Below are positions 8,109 through 16,599 of a DNA stretch of 41,668 bases, piece after piece. How positions within the stretch are numbered: position 1 is the stretch's first letter; every line of letters begins with the position of its first letter. Source of the stretch: RGIG1959 sp045540655 (GTDB lineage: Bacteria > Bacillota > Clostridia > Oscillospirales > Acutalibacteraceae); NCBI GenBank assembly GCA_045540655.1, contig JAZQHP010000129.1, forward strand, positions 1 through 41,668. The letters run 5' to 3'. The notes under the pieces were generated by a model. That model had not been told where the DNA came from, did not search any database, and saw only the letters and a list, made by a program, of their open reading frames with translations. Position numbers and translations under genes: made by a program.

Positions 8109-8864
8109 TTACGGTGTTGCGCTCCATACGGCGAGCGCCAGCTCCTCTTTGATGTGTGCCAGATCGGCATCGGGGTAGTAATGATGCATGGCGGTGTCGA
8201 GCGTGACGACACGCACGCCTGCAAAGCGGGCAAGCGCTTTGGCAGTGCGCGGGCTGACCAGCTCATCCTTCGCGGAGACAAACGCCGTGCACGGCACGCC
8301 TGCGGGCGGGCCGTTTCGTCTCACGCGGCGGGCAAGCGAGAGGAGTTCCTTGTACCGCGGCAGATAGGACAGATAGATCCACAGCCGCTTGTCGGGGCGG
8401 ATGCTGTAGGCATCGCGCGAGGCGACCAGTGCCGCGTCGGTCGCGGGCACGCGCTCGGTCACCACCCGCAGGGCATGACGGATGCCGGTCAGCGTCACAT
8501 GCACATGAAGCGGCGGAGCAAAAAAGATCAGCGCGGCAACCTGCGGGGGACGGCGATGTGCCGTTTGCGATAACAGCAGGCAACCCATCGAATGCCCGAC
8601 GAGCACCACCCGCCGATGGGTGCGGCACAGCGCGTCAAACGCGTCATCCACTTGGTGTTGCCATGTTGCCATCGAGGCGGCGGCAAAGGCGGCGGGTGTG
8701 TCGCCGTGTCCGTCGAGGAGCAACGAGCAGAGGGTCCAGTCGGACGGAAAATCATCGACAAAGGGGCAAAAATGATGCGGCGAGCCGACGATGCCGTGCA
8801 CCATCAGCACCGCGGTGTCGGCGGTGCCGCGACGCGTCCACGCCGCGTGCGATACGGCGCTCAT
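8109..8864 (-). CDS. Alpha/beta hydrolase (monoacylglycerol lipase/carboxylesterase-like)
   Basis: 251 residues. HGIVGSPHHF near residue 23 is the oxyanion-hole HG motif. The nucleophile elbow VGHSMGCLL puts Ser92 in the G-x-S-x-G motif. VSAKDELVS gives a likely acid at Asp200, and DTAMHHYYPD gives the catalytic His at 227 or 228. Spacing and length fit single-domain esterases/lipases acting on small acyl esters; the substrate cannot be told. It is the last gene of a five-gene - strand operon. Its ATG overlaps the stop of the upstream GDPD gene as ATGA (8861-8864), so translation is probably coupled, which suggests a shared lipid-breakdown role. Confidence 0.85.
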   Translation of the reverse strand: MSAVSHAAWTRRGTADTAVLMVHGIVGSPHHFCPFVDDFPSDWTLCSLLLDGHGDTPAAFAAASMATWQHQVDDAFDALCRTHRRVVLVGHSMGCLLLSQTAHRRPPQVAALIFFAPPLHVHVTLTGIRHALRVVTERVPATDAALVASRDAYSIRPDKRLWIYLSYLPRYKELLSLARRVRRNGPPAGVPCTAFVSAKDELVSPRTAKALARFAGVRVVTLDTAMHHYYPDADLAHIKEELALAVWSATP

Positions 8865-9586
8865 TCGAGGATGTTGGACGTGATGTAATCGACGCCCAAC
8901 TCAATGAGACGCGCGGCATCGAGGGGATGATCCACCGTCCAGCAGTTGACCTTCAGTCCTGCCGCGCGACATTTTTTCATGAAGTCTTCGTTGACACCGC
9001 CCCATTGGATGTCGATATCGATGCCCTGCTCCGCGAGCAGGCCGATCAGCCAGTCCATGTCGTCGCGCGCAACGGTCAGAAACTGCGCGGGCTGATCGGG
9101 ATAGAGCTCTTTCAGAGCGGTGAGGTTTTCATAGGTAAAAGAGATAAAAATCACGTGATCGAGGTAGCCCATCGCTTCAATGCGGGCGCACAGGCGCTCG
9201 ATATCGGACGGTGCAAAGCGGTTTTTCAGCTCCAGCACGGCGGTTTTGTCGTAGCGCTTGCAGATGGAGATGTATTCCTCCACCGACGGAATGCGCAGGT
9301 CGCGGCGGCACTTGGAGCCGTCCTTGTCCTTGAGGACGATAGCCTGCAGCTCGGACATGGTGCATTCTTCAATCACCACGTCCACGTCGGCAACCCGCAG
9401 GGCGTTGTCATCGTGGATGACGGCAAATTCGCCGTCGACGAGAACATGGATATCGGTTTCAATGCCCGCATAGGAGCGGTTGCCCGCGGCGACAAAGGCG
9501 GCGCAGGTGTTTTCGGTTTCCAGACCGCTGACGCCGCGGTGGGCGATCATGAGGGTCTGCTTGCGATCGATGCGAACGGTATTCAT
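8861..9586 (-). CDS. Glycerophosphodiester phosphodiesterase, cytosolic
   Basis: 241 residues without a signal peptide. The N-terminal IAHRGVSGLETENT carries the catalytic HRG and the E-N-T that follows in the GDPD TIM barrel. ETDIHVLVDGEFAVIHDD supplies the E-x-D metal ligands and catalytic His. The end GVDYITSNILE is the usual last barrel strand. The family hydrolyses glycerophosphodiesters to glycerol-3-phosphate and an alcohol. The ATG at 9586 has AAAGGAGA upstream and overlaps the stop of dinB as ATGA. It is one of two GDPD genes in the operon; this one lacks the membrane anchor of the other. Confidence 0.92.
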   Translation of the reverse strand: MNTVRIDRKQTLMIAHRGVSGLETENTCAAFVAAGNRSYAGIETDIHVLVDGEFAVIHDDNALRVADVDVVIEECTMSELQAIVLKDKDGSKCRRDLRIPSVEEYISICKRYDKTAVLELKNRFAPSDIERLCARIEAMGYLDHVIFISFTYENLTALKELYPDQPAQFLTVARDDMDWLIGLLAEQGIDIDIQWGGVNEDFMKKCRAAGLKVNCWTVDHPLDAARLIELGVDYITSNILE

Positions 9587-10833
9587 GTGTCATTCTCCTT
9601 TCGTTCATCCAGGCGGGCGGTGAATTTGCGTCCGATGCGGTCGGGCGCGCCCATCGCGCCGCCGCGGACGATGCCGTCCATGCCGAAACGGCGGCGAATG
9701 GTATCCACCGTTTTATCCAAGGTTTGCTGTTTGCGGCGGTCGCCGTCTTCAAAGAGCGACAGCTGAACGCTGTCGTCGCGGGTGATGTCGAACAGCGACA
9801 CCCCCATCAGCCGCAGGCGCGTGTGACCGTCCCACAGCTCGCGTAGCAACAGCCGCGCCGTCTCGCAGACCTCGGCGGTCACGTCGGTCGGGGCGGGCAG
9901 GGTGCGCTGATGTGAGCGGTTTTTAAAATCCGGCGTGCGCACCGTCACGCCGACGCCCCATGCTTTCGCGCCTTCGGTGCGCATGCGCGCGGTGACGAGA
10001 TCGGTCAGCGACAGCAGGATGCGTCCCGCTTCGTCGGTATTGGTCACGTCGTCCTCGAGCGTCACCGACACGCTGTAGCCCTTTGCCTCCTCGGGCTGAT
10101 CCGTCACGGGACTGTCGTCGATACCGTTAGAGCGGGCGTGGAGATACTCGCCCGCTTTTTTGCCGACGATGGCCTGCAGATGCGGCAGGTCGACCCGCGC
10201 GACGTCGCCGATGGTGAACAGCGCACTGCGCTCGAGTTTTTCGGCGGTGGCGGCGCCGACGCCGATCATGTCGCGCACAGGCAGGCGCCACAGCGTTTGC
10301 TCGATGTCCCGCGTAAACAGCGTGTGTACTTTATCGGGCTTTTCAAAATCGCCCGCGGTTTTGGCAAGAAATTTGTTGGATCCGACCCCGATGTTGACGG
10401 TGAAGCCCAGGGTGTCGCGGATGCGGCGGCGCAGGGTATGTGCCGCTTTCACGGGATCGGGGTAGAGCAGGTGCGTGCCGGTCATGTCGAGGAAGCACTC
10501 ATCGATGGAATATGGCTCCACCACGGGTGCGAAATCGCGGCACATCTGCATAAACGCGTCGGAGCACGCGTGATACAAACGGAAATCGGGGGCGGCGAGG
10601 GTGAGCGTGGGGCATTTGCGAAGCGCCATGCTCACGGGTTCGCCCGTGCGCACGCCGAAGCGTTTGGCGGGCACGGATTTGGCAAGAATGATGCCGGTGC
10701 GGGTCTGCGGGTCGCCGCCCACGGCCGACGGAATCAGCCGCAGATCGGGTTTGCCCTCGCGGCATCGGCGGGTGGCTTCCCACGACAAAAACGCGCTGTT
10801 CACATCCACATGAAACACAAGGCGTTCGGGCAT
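9583..10833 (-). CDS. dinB: DNA polymerase IV (Y-family, translesion)
   Basis: 416 residues. FHVDVNSAFLSWEA has the first catalytic Asp of Y-family polymerases, and YSIDECFLDMT the S-x-D-E palm motif. Helix-hairpin-helix-like text (MIGVGAATAEKL) and a C-terminal little-finger region follow. It copies past lesions with low fidelity. The ATG at 10833 lies 9 bases after AAGGAG; the ATG at 10842 touches the ribosome-binding site and is less likely. No LexA box was recognised nearby. The gene is embedded between two GDPD genes, 22 bases after the upstream one and overlapping the downstream one by 4 bases, an unusual setting for a repair polymerase. Confidence 0.93.
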   Translation of the reverse strand: MPERLVFHVDVNSAFLSWEATRRCREGKPDLRLIPSAVGGDPQTRTGIILAKSVPAKRFGVRTGEPVSMALRKCPTLTLAAPDFRLYHACSDAFMQMCRDFAPVVEPYSIDECFLDMTGTHLLYPDPVKAAHTLRRRIRDTLGFTVNIGVGSNKFLAKTAGDFEKPDKVHTLFTRDIEQTLWRLPVRDMIGVGAATAEKLERSALFTIGDVARVDLPHLQAIVGKKAGEYLHARSNGIDDSPVTDQPEEAKGYSVSVTLEDDVTNTDEAGRILLSLTDLVTARMRTEGAKAWGVGVTVRTPDFKNRSHQRTLPAPTDVTAEVCETARLLLRELWDGHTRLRLMGVSLFDITRDDSVQLSLFEDGDRRKQQTLDKTVDTIRRRFGMDGIVRGGAMGAPDRIGRKFTARLDERKENDT

Positions 10834-10855
10834 GGTCGGCATCTCCTTTTCAGCA

Positions 10856-11662
10856 TTACGGCTCAAAGCCTTCAAAAATCGGCACCGCTCCTGCGGCGAC
10901 GGATTCGTCGTACGCCTCGCGGGTGGTCAGCGTCCAGAACGCGGTCGGCGTGTGCCAGACGGCGTGACCCAGGCGCAAAGGGAGCGACGCGCGGTGATCG
11001 TGGCGATAGGCGATAAAGTGCGGGCGGGTCAGGGCGTTGGTCAGCAGGCTCGTCAGCAACACCCGCAACAGCGGATGCACGTCCTTGGAGCGGCAAAAAT
11101 CCTGCGACAGCTGTCCGCGTACGAGATCGGGGCGATGCCGCCGAAGCCACAGCAGACAGCGCGGGTCAAAGCTCTCGAGCGCCACCGTGCCGCGGTAGCC
11201 GTCCAGCGCACGGCACACCGCCTCGCACAGTGCCGCGTGGTTGCCGCTGTCCGCCTTGAGCTCGATGAGCAACGGCACGCGTCCGCCGGCAAGGGTCAGC
11301 ACGTCCTCGAGAAACGGAATGGGCTCGTCGGAGCCCGCCAGTGTATAGGTTTTCAGCTCGGCGGCGGTCAGCGCGGTGATATCGCGGTCGGCGCCGACCA
11401 TGCGCAGAAGGGAGCGGTCGTGCATGACGGCAAGAGCGCCGTCGGCGGTCAGATGCACATCCAGCTCGGCGCCGTAGCCGCGCGCAAACGCGGCTTCAAA
11501 TGCCGCAAGGCTATTTTCGGGGCGGGCGGTGTTGTGCAGTCCGCGATGCGCGAGCGGTGCCGCATCGAGCGCGGACAGATCCCGCGTTTCCCCCTTCAAA
11601 GACAGCACCCACACGCCGAACAGCAGGGCGGCGATGCCGATGACAACAGCGATCCAAAGCAT
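10856..11662 (-). CDS. Glycerophosphodiester phosphodiesterase with N-terminal membrane anchor
   Basis: 268 residues from the ATG at 11662. MLWIAVVIGIAALLFGVWVL is an uncleaved-type anchor at the extreme N-terminus. The GDPD barrel follows: LAHRGLHNTARPENS (HRG and E-N), AELDVHLTADGALAVMHD (E-x-D and His), LLIELKAD. The catalytic domain is probably outside the membrane, where it could act on lipid head-group diesters. An alternative start 7 codons earlier overlaps the MFS stop; the chosen ATG has GAGG about 9 bases upstream and begins 4 bases after that stop. It is the second gene of the operon. Confidence 0.88.
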   Translation of the reverse strand: MLWIAVVIGIAALLFGVWVLSLKGETRDLSALDAAPLAHRGLHNTARPENSLAAFEAAFARGYGAELDVHLTADGALAVMHDRSLLRMVGADRDITALTAAELKTYTLAGSDEPIPFLEDVLTLAGGRVPLLIELKADSGNHAALCEAVCRALDGYRGTVALESFDPRCLLWLRRHRPDLVRGQLSQDFCRSKDVHPLLRVLLTSLLTNALTRPHFIAYRHDHRASLPLRLGHAVWHTPTAFWTLTTREAYDESVAAGAVPIFEGFEP

Positions 11663-11666
11663 AGCG

Positions 11667-12998
11667 TCAATCCTCGATATCAAAAGCTTCCAGTCCCCGT
11701 TTGCCGATGAAGCGGTTGTCGCCGTGGCGCACCTGTGTCATCGTCGCAAAGGACAGCGCCACCGCAACGGCGGCATAGATAAACAGCGATTTTGCGCTGA
11801 CATGATCGTAGAGATAGCCCGACAGCACGGGGGTGAGTACCTGTGCCGCCATGCTGAAGGTGTAGTAAAAGCCCGTGAACTTGCCGACATCCGCGCCGCT
11901 GCACATCTCCACCACCATCGGCAGGGAGTTGACGTTGATAGATGCCCACGCGATACCCACCAGCAGGAACAGCGCGATGAGCGCGGGGTGGAAGCTGTGG
12001 GCGAACAGGGTGTAGATGAACATTGCCAGGAAGCACGCCGACAGCGTCGCCGCGCCGAACAGGATCACCTTTTTGCGTCCGATGCGGCCGGCAAGGATGC
12101 CAACGGGGATGTAGCTGGCGATGGCACCGGCGGTGGCGATCGTCAGGCACAGCGTCGCTTGCCCCGTCGCCATATCCCATTCGTTGGTCGCGTAGGTCGT
12201 AAACCAGGTGGTGACGGCGTTGTAGCCGATGTACCACAGCGCCACCGAGGACAGCACGAACAGCAGACTGCGGCGCACGGCTTTGGGCATGGCGTGCCCG
12301 CCGCGAGCCGTCTTGGCGGTCAGGTCGTCTTCGGGATGCGCTTCCTCATAGGCTTTTTGCGCAGCCGCCAGCTTCGGCTCGTTGACAAACAGCAGGAGGA
12401 TGAGCAGGGACACCAGCATGATGCCCGCGACGATGAGGAAGACGGGCAGGTAATTGATGTGGTCGAGTCCTTCGGTGCGGGATTTGGAATACAGCACCGA
12501 CGTGATCACCAGATACAGAATGCCGCCCACGGCACCCATCAGATTGATGATCGCGTTGCCCCGACTGCGCAGGGGCTTCGGGGTGACGTCGGGCATCAGC
12601 GCGACGGCGGGACTGCGATAGGTGCCCATCGCGAACAGCAGGCAACCGAGTACGCCGATAAACGCGAGGAATTTCCAAAGCGCGGGCGCGACGGCGTAAC
12701 TGTTGTCGAGAAGCGGCAAAAACGCCATCAGCACCGCCGCCGCGATCGTGCCGCGCAGGATGTACGGCTTGCGGCGACCGAGCGGACTGCGGCAACGGTC
12801 GGACATACTGCCGAACAGCGGCAACAGCACAAGCGCGAGCACGTTGTCCGCCGCCATGATCATGCCCGACCATGTCTTATCGATGGCAAAGGTATTGGTG
12901 AGCATCAGCGGCACCAGGCTGTCGTACATCTGCCAGAATGCGCTGATGGATAAAAAGGCGAATCCGATCAGGATGGTATTTTTAATGTTCAGTTTCAT
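11667..12998 (-). CDS. MFS transporter, SLC45/GPH-like
   Basis: 443 residues with about 12 hydrophobic segments. The loop GSMSDRCRSPLGRRKPYI between helices 2 and 3 is the variant of the MFS A-motif seen in SLC45-like and GPH sugar transporters. MPDVTPKPLRSRGNA in the next loops is also typical of that group. It therefore probably moves a sugar or sugar-like solute with a coupling ion, but the substrate is unknown. The start has a modest GGAAGG site 9 bases upstream. It is the first gene of the operon with the GDPDs, dinB and hydrolase, behind a promoter at 13035-13063. Confidence 0.85.
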   Translation of the reverse strand: MKLNIKNTILIGFAFLSISAFWQMYDSLVPLMLTNTFAIDKTWSGMIMAADNVLALVLLPLFGSMSDRCRSPLGRRKPYILRGTIAAAVLMAFLPLLDNSYAVAPALWKFLAFIGVLGCLLFAMGTYRSPAVALMPDVTPKPLRSRGNAIINLMGAVGGILYLVITSVLYSKSRTEGLDHINYLPVFLIVAGIMLVSLLILLLFVNEPKLAAAQKAYEEAHPEDDLTAKTARGGHAMPKAVRRSLLFVLSSVALWYIGYNAVTTWFTTYATNEWDMATGQATLCLTIATAGAIASYIPVGILAGRIGRKKVILFGAATLSACFLAMFIYTLFAHSFHPALIALFLLVGIAWASINVNSLPMVVEMCSGADVGKFTGFYYTFSMAAQVLTPVLSGYLYDHVSAKSLFIYAAVAVALSFATMTQVRHGDNRFIGKRGLEAFDIED

Positions 12999-13034
12999 GC
13001 GCTACCGCCTTCCGTATGATTTCGGGATACTACC

Positions 13035-13063
13035 AGTATATCGCATCGGCGGCGAAAAGTCCA
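13035..13063 (-). promoter_or_regulatory. Promoter of the MFS-GDPD-dinB-GDPD-hydrolase operon
   Basis: On the - strand: -35 TGGACT (13058-13063), 17-base spacer, -10 TATACT (13035-13040), about 37 bases upstream of the MFS start. Confidence 0.6.
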
Positions 13064-13081
13064 GTCCGATCCCCGCAAAAG

Positions 13082-13122
13082 AAAAACGCGAAACACACCG
13101 ACAATGTGCGTTTCGCGTTTTG
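13082..13122 (-). terminator. Intrinsic terminator of the glucokinase gene
   Basis: Arms AAAACGCGAAAC and GTTTCGCGTTTT extend by a few weaker pairs toward the loop. It begins 12 bases after the glucokinase stop. The A-run on the far arm becomes the T-run on the - strand. Confidence 0.8.
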
Positions 13123-13133
13123 TAATGGCTCCA

Positions 13134-14081
13134 TTATTGTTCGCCGAGGCACGCCGCGCCGATGATGCCCGCGTCGTTGCCCAGCTCGGCAACGCACAGA
13201 CGGGTCTGATGCTTGCTGTACTTGCTGTAGCGATCGCGCACGATGTGCTCCATGACGGGCTTGAGCAGGGTGTCGCCTTCGTGGCTGATGCCGCCGCCGA
13301 TGCACAGCACCTCGGGCTGGAAGATGTTGACCATGTTGGTCAGACCGCTTGCCAGATACTTGATATACTGATCGACGACCGCCTTGCCGACGGGATCGCC
13401 CGCGCGCATCGCGTCAAACGCGGTACGGCCGCTGACCTTGCCGTTGTCGGCGGCGAGCTTCGCCAGACCGCTGTCGGGGTTCGCTTCGATGGCGGCTTTG
13501 GTCTGACGGATGAGCGCGGTCGCGGACGCATACGCCTCCCAGCAACCGTGGCGACCGCATCCGCAGGGCTCGCCGTCGACCACGATGACGATGTGACCCA
13601 GCTCCGCGGCGGCGCAGTTGAAGCCGTCGTAGATCTTGCCGTCGATGATGATGCCGCCGCCGACGCCCGTACCGAGCGTGATGCACAGGGCAGAGTTTGC
13701 CCCCTTCGCGGCGCCCGCCTTCGCCTCGCCCAGAGCGGCGGCGTTGGCGTCGTTCTCAATATACACGGGTTTGCCGATCAGGCGGGACAGCTCCTCCTGC
13801 AGAGGCACTTCCTTGAAATCGAGGTTGCAGGAATATTCCACGATGCCCGTGAACACGTTGCACGTGCCGGGGCAACCGATGCCGACGTATGCCACGTCGT
13901 CCATCGTCAGACCCGCCTTTTCGACCGCTTCGCGGGTCAGGCGCGCCATATCCTCCATGATGGAAGCGGCTTCTCGCGGCAGATTGGTTTTGCAATCCGC
14001 TTTCGCGATAATCCGATAGCTGTCGTCCACGACACCCACGACAATGTTGGTGCCGCCGAGATCAATACCGATGCGTACCAT
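13134..14081 (-). CDS. glcK: ROK-family glucokinase
   Basis: 315 residues. The N-terminal IGIDLGGTNIVVGVVD is the ATP phosphate-binding motif. ENDANAAALGE includes the catalytic Asp. GTGVGGGIIIDGKI is the second phosphate motif, and the ROK zinc motif is CGCGRHGCWEAYAS with the preceding His of ELGH. It phosphorylates glucose at O6 with ATP. The ATG at 14081 has AAAGGAG 8 bases upstream; the longer frame to 14201 runs through the promoter. It is monocistronic, divergent from the DUF951-prfA operon. Confidence 0.93.
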   Translation of the reverse strand: MVRIGIDLGGTNIVVGVVDDSYRIIAKADCKTNLPREAASIMEDMARLTREAVEKAGLTMDDVAYVGIGCPGTCNVFTGIVEYSCNLDFKEVPLQEELSRLIGKPVYIENDANAAALGEAKAGAAKGANSALCITLGTGVGGGIIIDGKIYDGFNCAAAELGHIVIVVDGEPCGCGRHGCWEAYASATALIRQTKAAIEANPDSGLAKLAADNGKVSGRTAFDAMRAGDPVGKAVVDQYIKYLASGLTNMVNIFQPEVLCIGGGISHEGDTLLKPVMEHIVRDRYSKYSKHQTRLCVAELGNDAGIIGAACLGEQ

Positions 14082-14126
14082 AAAAACAACTCCTTTGCGG
14101 AATAAAAATGTGAACATTCTATCGCT

Positions 14127-14155
14127 ATTATATCCCATAAATTCCGTTTCGTAAA
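14127..14155 (-). promoter_or_regulatory. Promoter of glcK
   Basis: On the - strand: -35 TTTACG (14150-14155), 17-base spacer, consensus -10 TATAAT (14127-14132). Confidence 0.75.
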
Positions 14156-14194
14156 GGGGGCAGAGGAAATTTTCGAGGGAATTTCGCCGCCCGA

Positions 14195-14223
14195 TTGCCA
14201 AAAACAGAAAGATATGATATAAT
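14195..14223 (+). promoter_or_regulatory. Promoter of the DUF951-prfA operon
   Basis: -35 TTGCCA (14195-14200), 17-base spacer, consensus -10 TATAAT (14218-14223) preceded by TGA (extended -10). It is back to back with the glcK promoter. Confidence 0.8.
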
Positions 14224-14267
14224 TATCGAAATGCGACTGAAATTTTGCGAAAGGGAGGCGTTTGACC

Positions 14268-14474
14268 GTGGATGTCCGTGTCGGCGACCGTGTGGAACTG
14301 AAAAAGCCCCATCCGTGCGGCGGGCATGGGTTTGAGGTGTTGCGTTCGGGCATGGATTTTCGGCTCAGATGCCTGACCTGCGGGCATGAAATGCTGGTGC
14401 CGCGCGCCAAGATCGAGCGGTTCATCCGCCGCATCGAGCGCGAGGAGGAGAACGGAGGGACGACCGATGTTTGA
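14268..14474 (+). CDS. DUF951 family small protein
   Basis: 68 residues from a GTG at 14268. GGGAGG is 9 bases upstream, and this start gives the family's usual MDxRVGD beginning; a TTG two codons earlier sits too close to the site. The pattern VELKKPHPCGGHGFEVLR, then FRLRCLTCGHEMLVPRAK, with three conserved Cys in C-G and C-x-x-C-G, is typical of DUF951. The family is small, uncharacterised and widespread in Bacillota; a zinc- or nucleic-acid-binding role is only a guess. It overlaps prfA by 8 bases, so the two are probably translated together. Confidence 0.88.
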   Translation: MDVRVGDRVELKKPHPCGGHGFEVLRSGMDFRLRCLTCGHEMLVPRAKIERFIRRIEREEENGGTTDV

Positions 14475-15546
14475 TCGTCTCGACCATGTTGCCAAGCGGT
14501 TTGAGGAGATCGAAGCGCGGTTGTACGATCCCGCCGTGATCGGCGATCCGCCGCGTTATCAGGCGCTTCTTCGCGAGCACAAACAGCTCGAGCCCACCGT
14601 GCAGTGCCTGCGGCGGTATCGCGCCGCCGAGCAAAGCGCCGCCGAGGCGCGTCTCCTGCTCGACACCGAGAAGGATGCCGAACTGCGGGCGCTTGCCGCC
14701 GAGGAGCTGACCGCCGCCGAGGACGCGATGGCGCAGGAAACCGATACCCTGCGCATCCTGCTTCTCCCGCGGGATCCGCGCGACGAACGCCCCGTGATCA
14801 TGGAGATCCGCGGCGGCACGGGCGGCGAGGAATCGGCGCTGTTTGCGGCGGATCTGTTCCGGATGTACAGCATGTATGCCCAGGCGCACGGCTACACCGT
14901 CGAGGTCATCGACCGCAACGCGACGGAGCTGGGCGGATACAAGGAAATCGTGTTCAGCGTGGGCGGCGACAGCGTGTACAGCCGTCTGAAGTTTGAAAGC
15001 GGCACCCACCGTGTGCAACGCGTGCCCGAAACCGAAAGCGGCGGACGCATTCACACCTCCGCCGCCACGGTGGCGGTGTTGCCCGAAGCCGAGGAAGTGG
15101 ACGTGCATCTCGACCGTGCGGATCTGCAGATCGACACCTTCCGCGCCAGCGGTGCGGGCGGTCAGCACATCAACAAGACCGAAAGCGCCGTGCGCATCAC
15201 CCACCTGCCGACGGGGCTGGTGGTGGAATGTCAGGACGAGCGCAGTCAGCATAAAAACCGCGACAAGGCGATGCGGGTGTTGCTCGCCCGCCTGATGGAA
15301 CGCGAACAACTCGAACAGCAACAGGCGGTTGCCGCCGACCGTCGCGCCCAGGTGGGCAGCGGCGATCGCAGTGAGCGCATCCGCACCTACAATTTCCCGC
15401 AGGGGCGGGTGACCGACCATCGCATCAACCTGACGCTGTATAAGCTCGATGCGGTGATGAACGGCGCGCTCGACGAGATCATCGACGGATTGCTTGCCGC
15501 CGATCGGGCGCAAAAGCTCGCGGACGCCGATGCGACCGCCCGTTGA
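14467..15546 (+). CDS. prfA: Peptide chain release factor 1
   Basis: 359 residues, the normal RF1 length. The GGQ motif is in SGAGGQHINKTESAVRITH (about residues 231-233), followed by DERSQHKNRDKAM. The codon-recognition tripeptide is PET in RVPETESGGRIHTS, the P-x-T type of RF1 (UAA/UAG), not the SPF of RF2. The ATG at 14467 is inside the end of the DUF951 gene and follows GGAGGG. The product acts in the ribosomal A site to release the finished peptide. It is the second gene of a six-gene operon. Confidence 0.97.
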   Translation: MFDRLDHVAKRFEEIEARLYDPAVIGDPPRYQALLREHKQLEPTVQCLRRYRAAEQSAAEARLLLDTEKDAELRALAAEELTAAEDAMAQETDTLRILLLPRDPRDERPVIMEIRGGTGGEESALFAADLFRMYSMYAQAHGYTVEVIDRNATELGGYKEIVFSVGGDSVYSRLKFESGTHRVQRVPETESGGRIHTSAATVAVLPEAEEVDVHLDRADLQIDTFRASGAGGQHINKTESAVRITHLPTGLVVECQDERSQHKNRDKAMRVLLARLMEREQLEQQQAVAADRRAQVGSGDRSERIRTYNFPQGRVTDHRINLTLYKLDAVMNGALDEIIDGLLAADRAQKLADADATAR

Positions 15547-15582
15547 CGCTCATATATACCGACAAAAAGGAGGCGACCTGCC

Positions 15583-16599
15583 GTGACCACAACCTATCTG
15601 ACCGCATCCCCTGCCGATATTGCGACGGCGGGTGCGATGTTACGGGACGGCAAAACCGTTGCGATCCCCACCGAAACGGTGTACGGACTGGCGGCGAATG
15701 CCTACGACGCGACCGCGGTCGCGCATATTTTTGAAGCCAAGGGACGACCGCAGGATAACCCGCTGATCGTCCATATTCATGACGTGCAGACGCTCTATAC
15801 GCTGTGCGCCGAGGTACCCGCGTCCGCGCTGGCGCTTGCCGAGGCGTTCTGGCCGGGACCGTTGACGATCATTCTGCCCAAAGCCGACGTGGTGCCCGAC
15901 GCGGTGTCGGGGCATCTGCCCACGGTGGCGGTGCGTCTGCCCGCGCATCCGACCGCCCGCGCGATCATCGAAGCGGCGGGTGTGCCGCTGGCGGCACCGT
16001 CGGCAAACCTGTCGGGCAGTCCGTCCCCCACCACCGCCGCGCGTGTGGCGGCGGATCTCGACGGCCGCGTGGACGCGATTCTGGGGGATGACGACTGCGC
16101 GGTCGGCGTGGAATCCACCGTGATCACGCTGTGCACCCCCGTGCCGCGGGTGCTTCGTCCCGGCATCATCACCCCCGAACAGCTTGCCGCCGTTCTCGGA
16201 GAGGTGGAGGTGGACGACACCGCCGTGTCGCCGCTCAAGGAGCACGAAACCGCCGCGTCCCCCGGCATGAAATATCAGCATTATGCGCCGCGCGCTCAGG
16301 TGATCCTGCTTCGCGGCGACGAGGCGGCGATCGCCGCATATATCAACGAACGCGCCAAGCCCGACGTGCTGGCGATGGCATTTGACGGCGAAACCGCACA
16401 ACTGCAGGTGCCGTTTGTCACCTACGGCGCACGGCACGACGATGCCGCGCAGGCACGGCAGGTGTTTGAGGCGTTGCGCATCGCCGATGACCGCGGCGCG
16501 CGCATCGTGTATGCGTCCTGTCCGCGCAGTGAGGGCGTGGGATTGGCGGTGTATAACCGTCTGCTTCGCGCCGCCGCGTTTCGGGTGGTGAACGTATGA
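15583..16599 (+). CDS. tsaC: Threonylcarbamoyl-AMP synthase, Sua5 type
   Basis: 338 residues starting at a GTG (15583) 9 bases after AAAAAGGAGG. The N-terminal YrdC domain has AIPTETVYGLAANA, FEAKGRPQDNPLIVHI, FWPGPLTIIL and APSANLSGSPSPTTAARV. A C-terminal Sua5 domain follows (from about 230, after SPGMKYQHYAP), giving the long form. It makes threonylcarbamoyl-AMP from Thr, bicarbonate and ATP for the t6A37 modification of ANN-decoding tRNAs. Its last four bases overlap coaE as ATGA. Confidence 0.95.
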   Translation: MTTTYLTASPADIATAGAMLRDGKTVAIPTETVYGLAANAYDATAVAHIFEAKGRPQDNPLIVHIHDVQTLYTLCAEVPASALALAEAFWPGPLTIILPKADVVPDAVSGHLPTVAVRLPAHPTARAIIEAAGVPLAAPSANLSGSPSPTTAARVAADLDGRVDAILGDDDCAVGVESTVITLCTPVPRVLRPGIITPEQLAAVLGEVEVDDTAVSPLKEHETAASPGMKYQHYAPRAQVILLRGDEAAIAAYINERAKPDVLAMAFDGETAQLQVPFVTYGARHDDAAQARQVFEALRIADDRGARIVYASCPRSEGVGLAVYNRLLRAAAFRVVNV

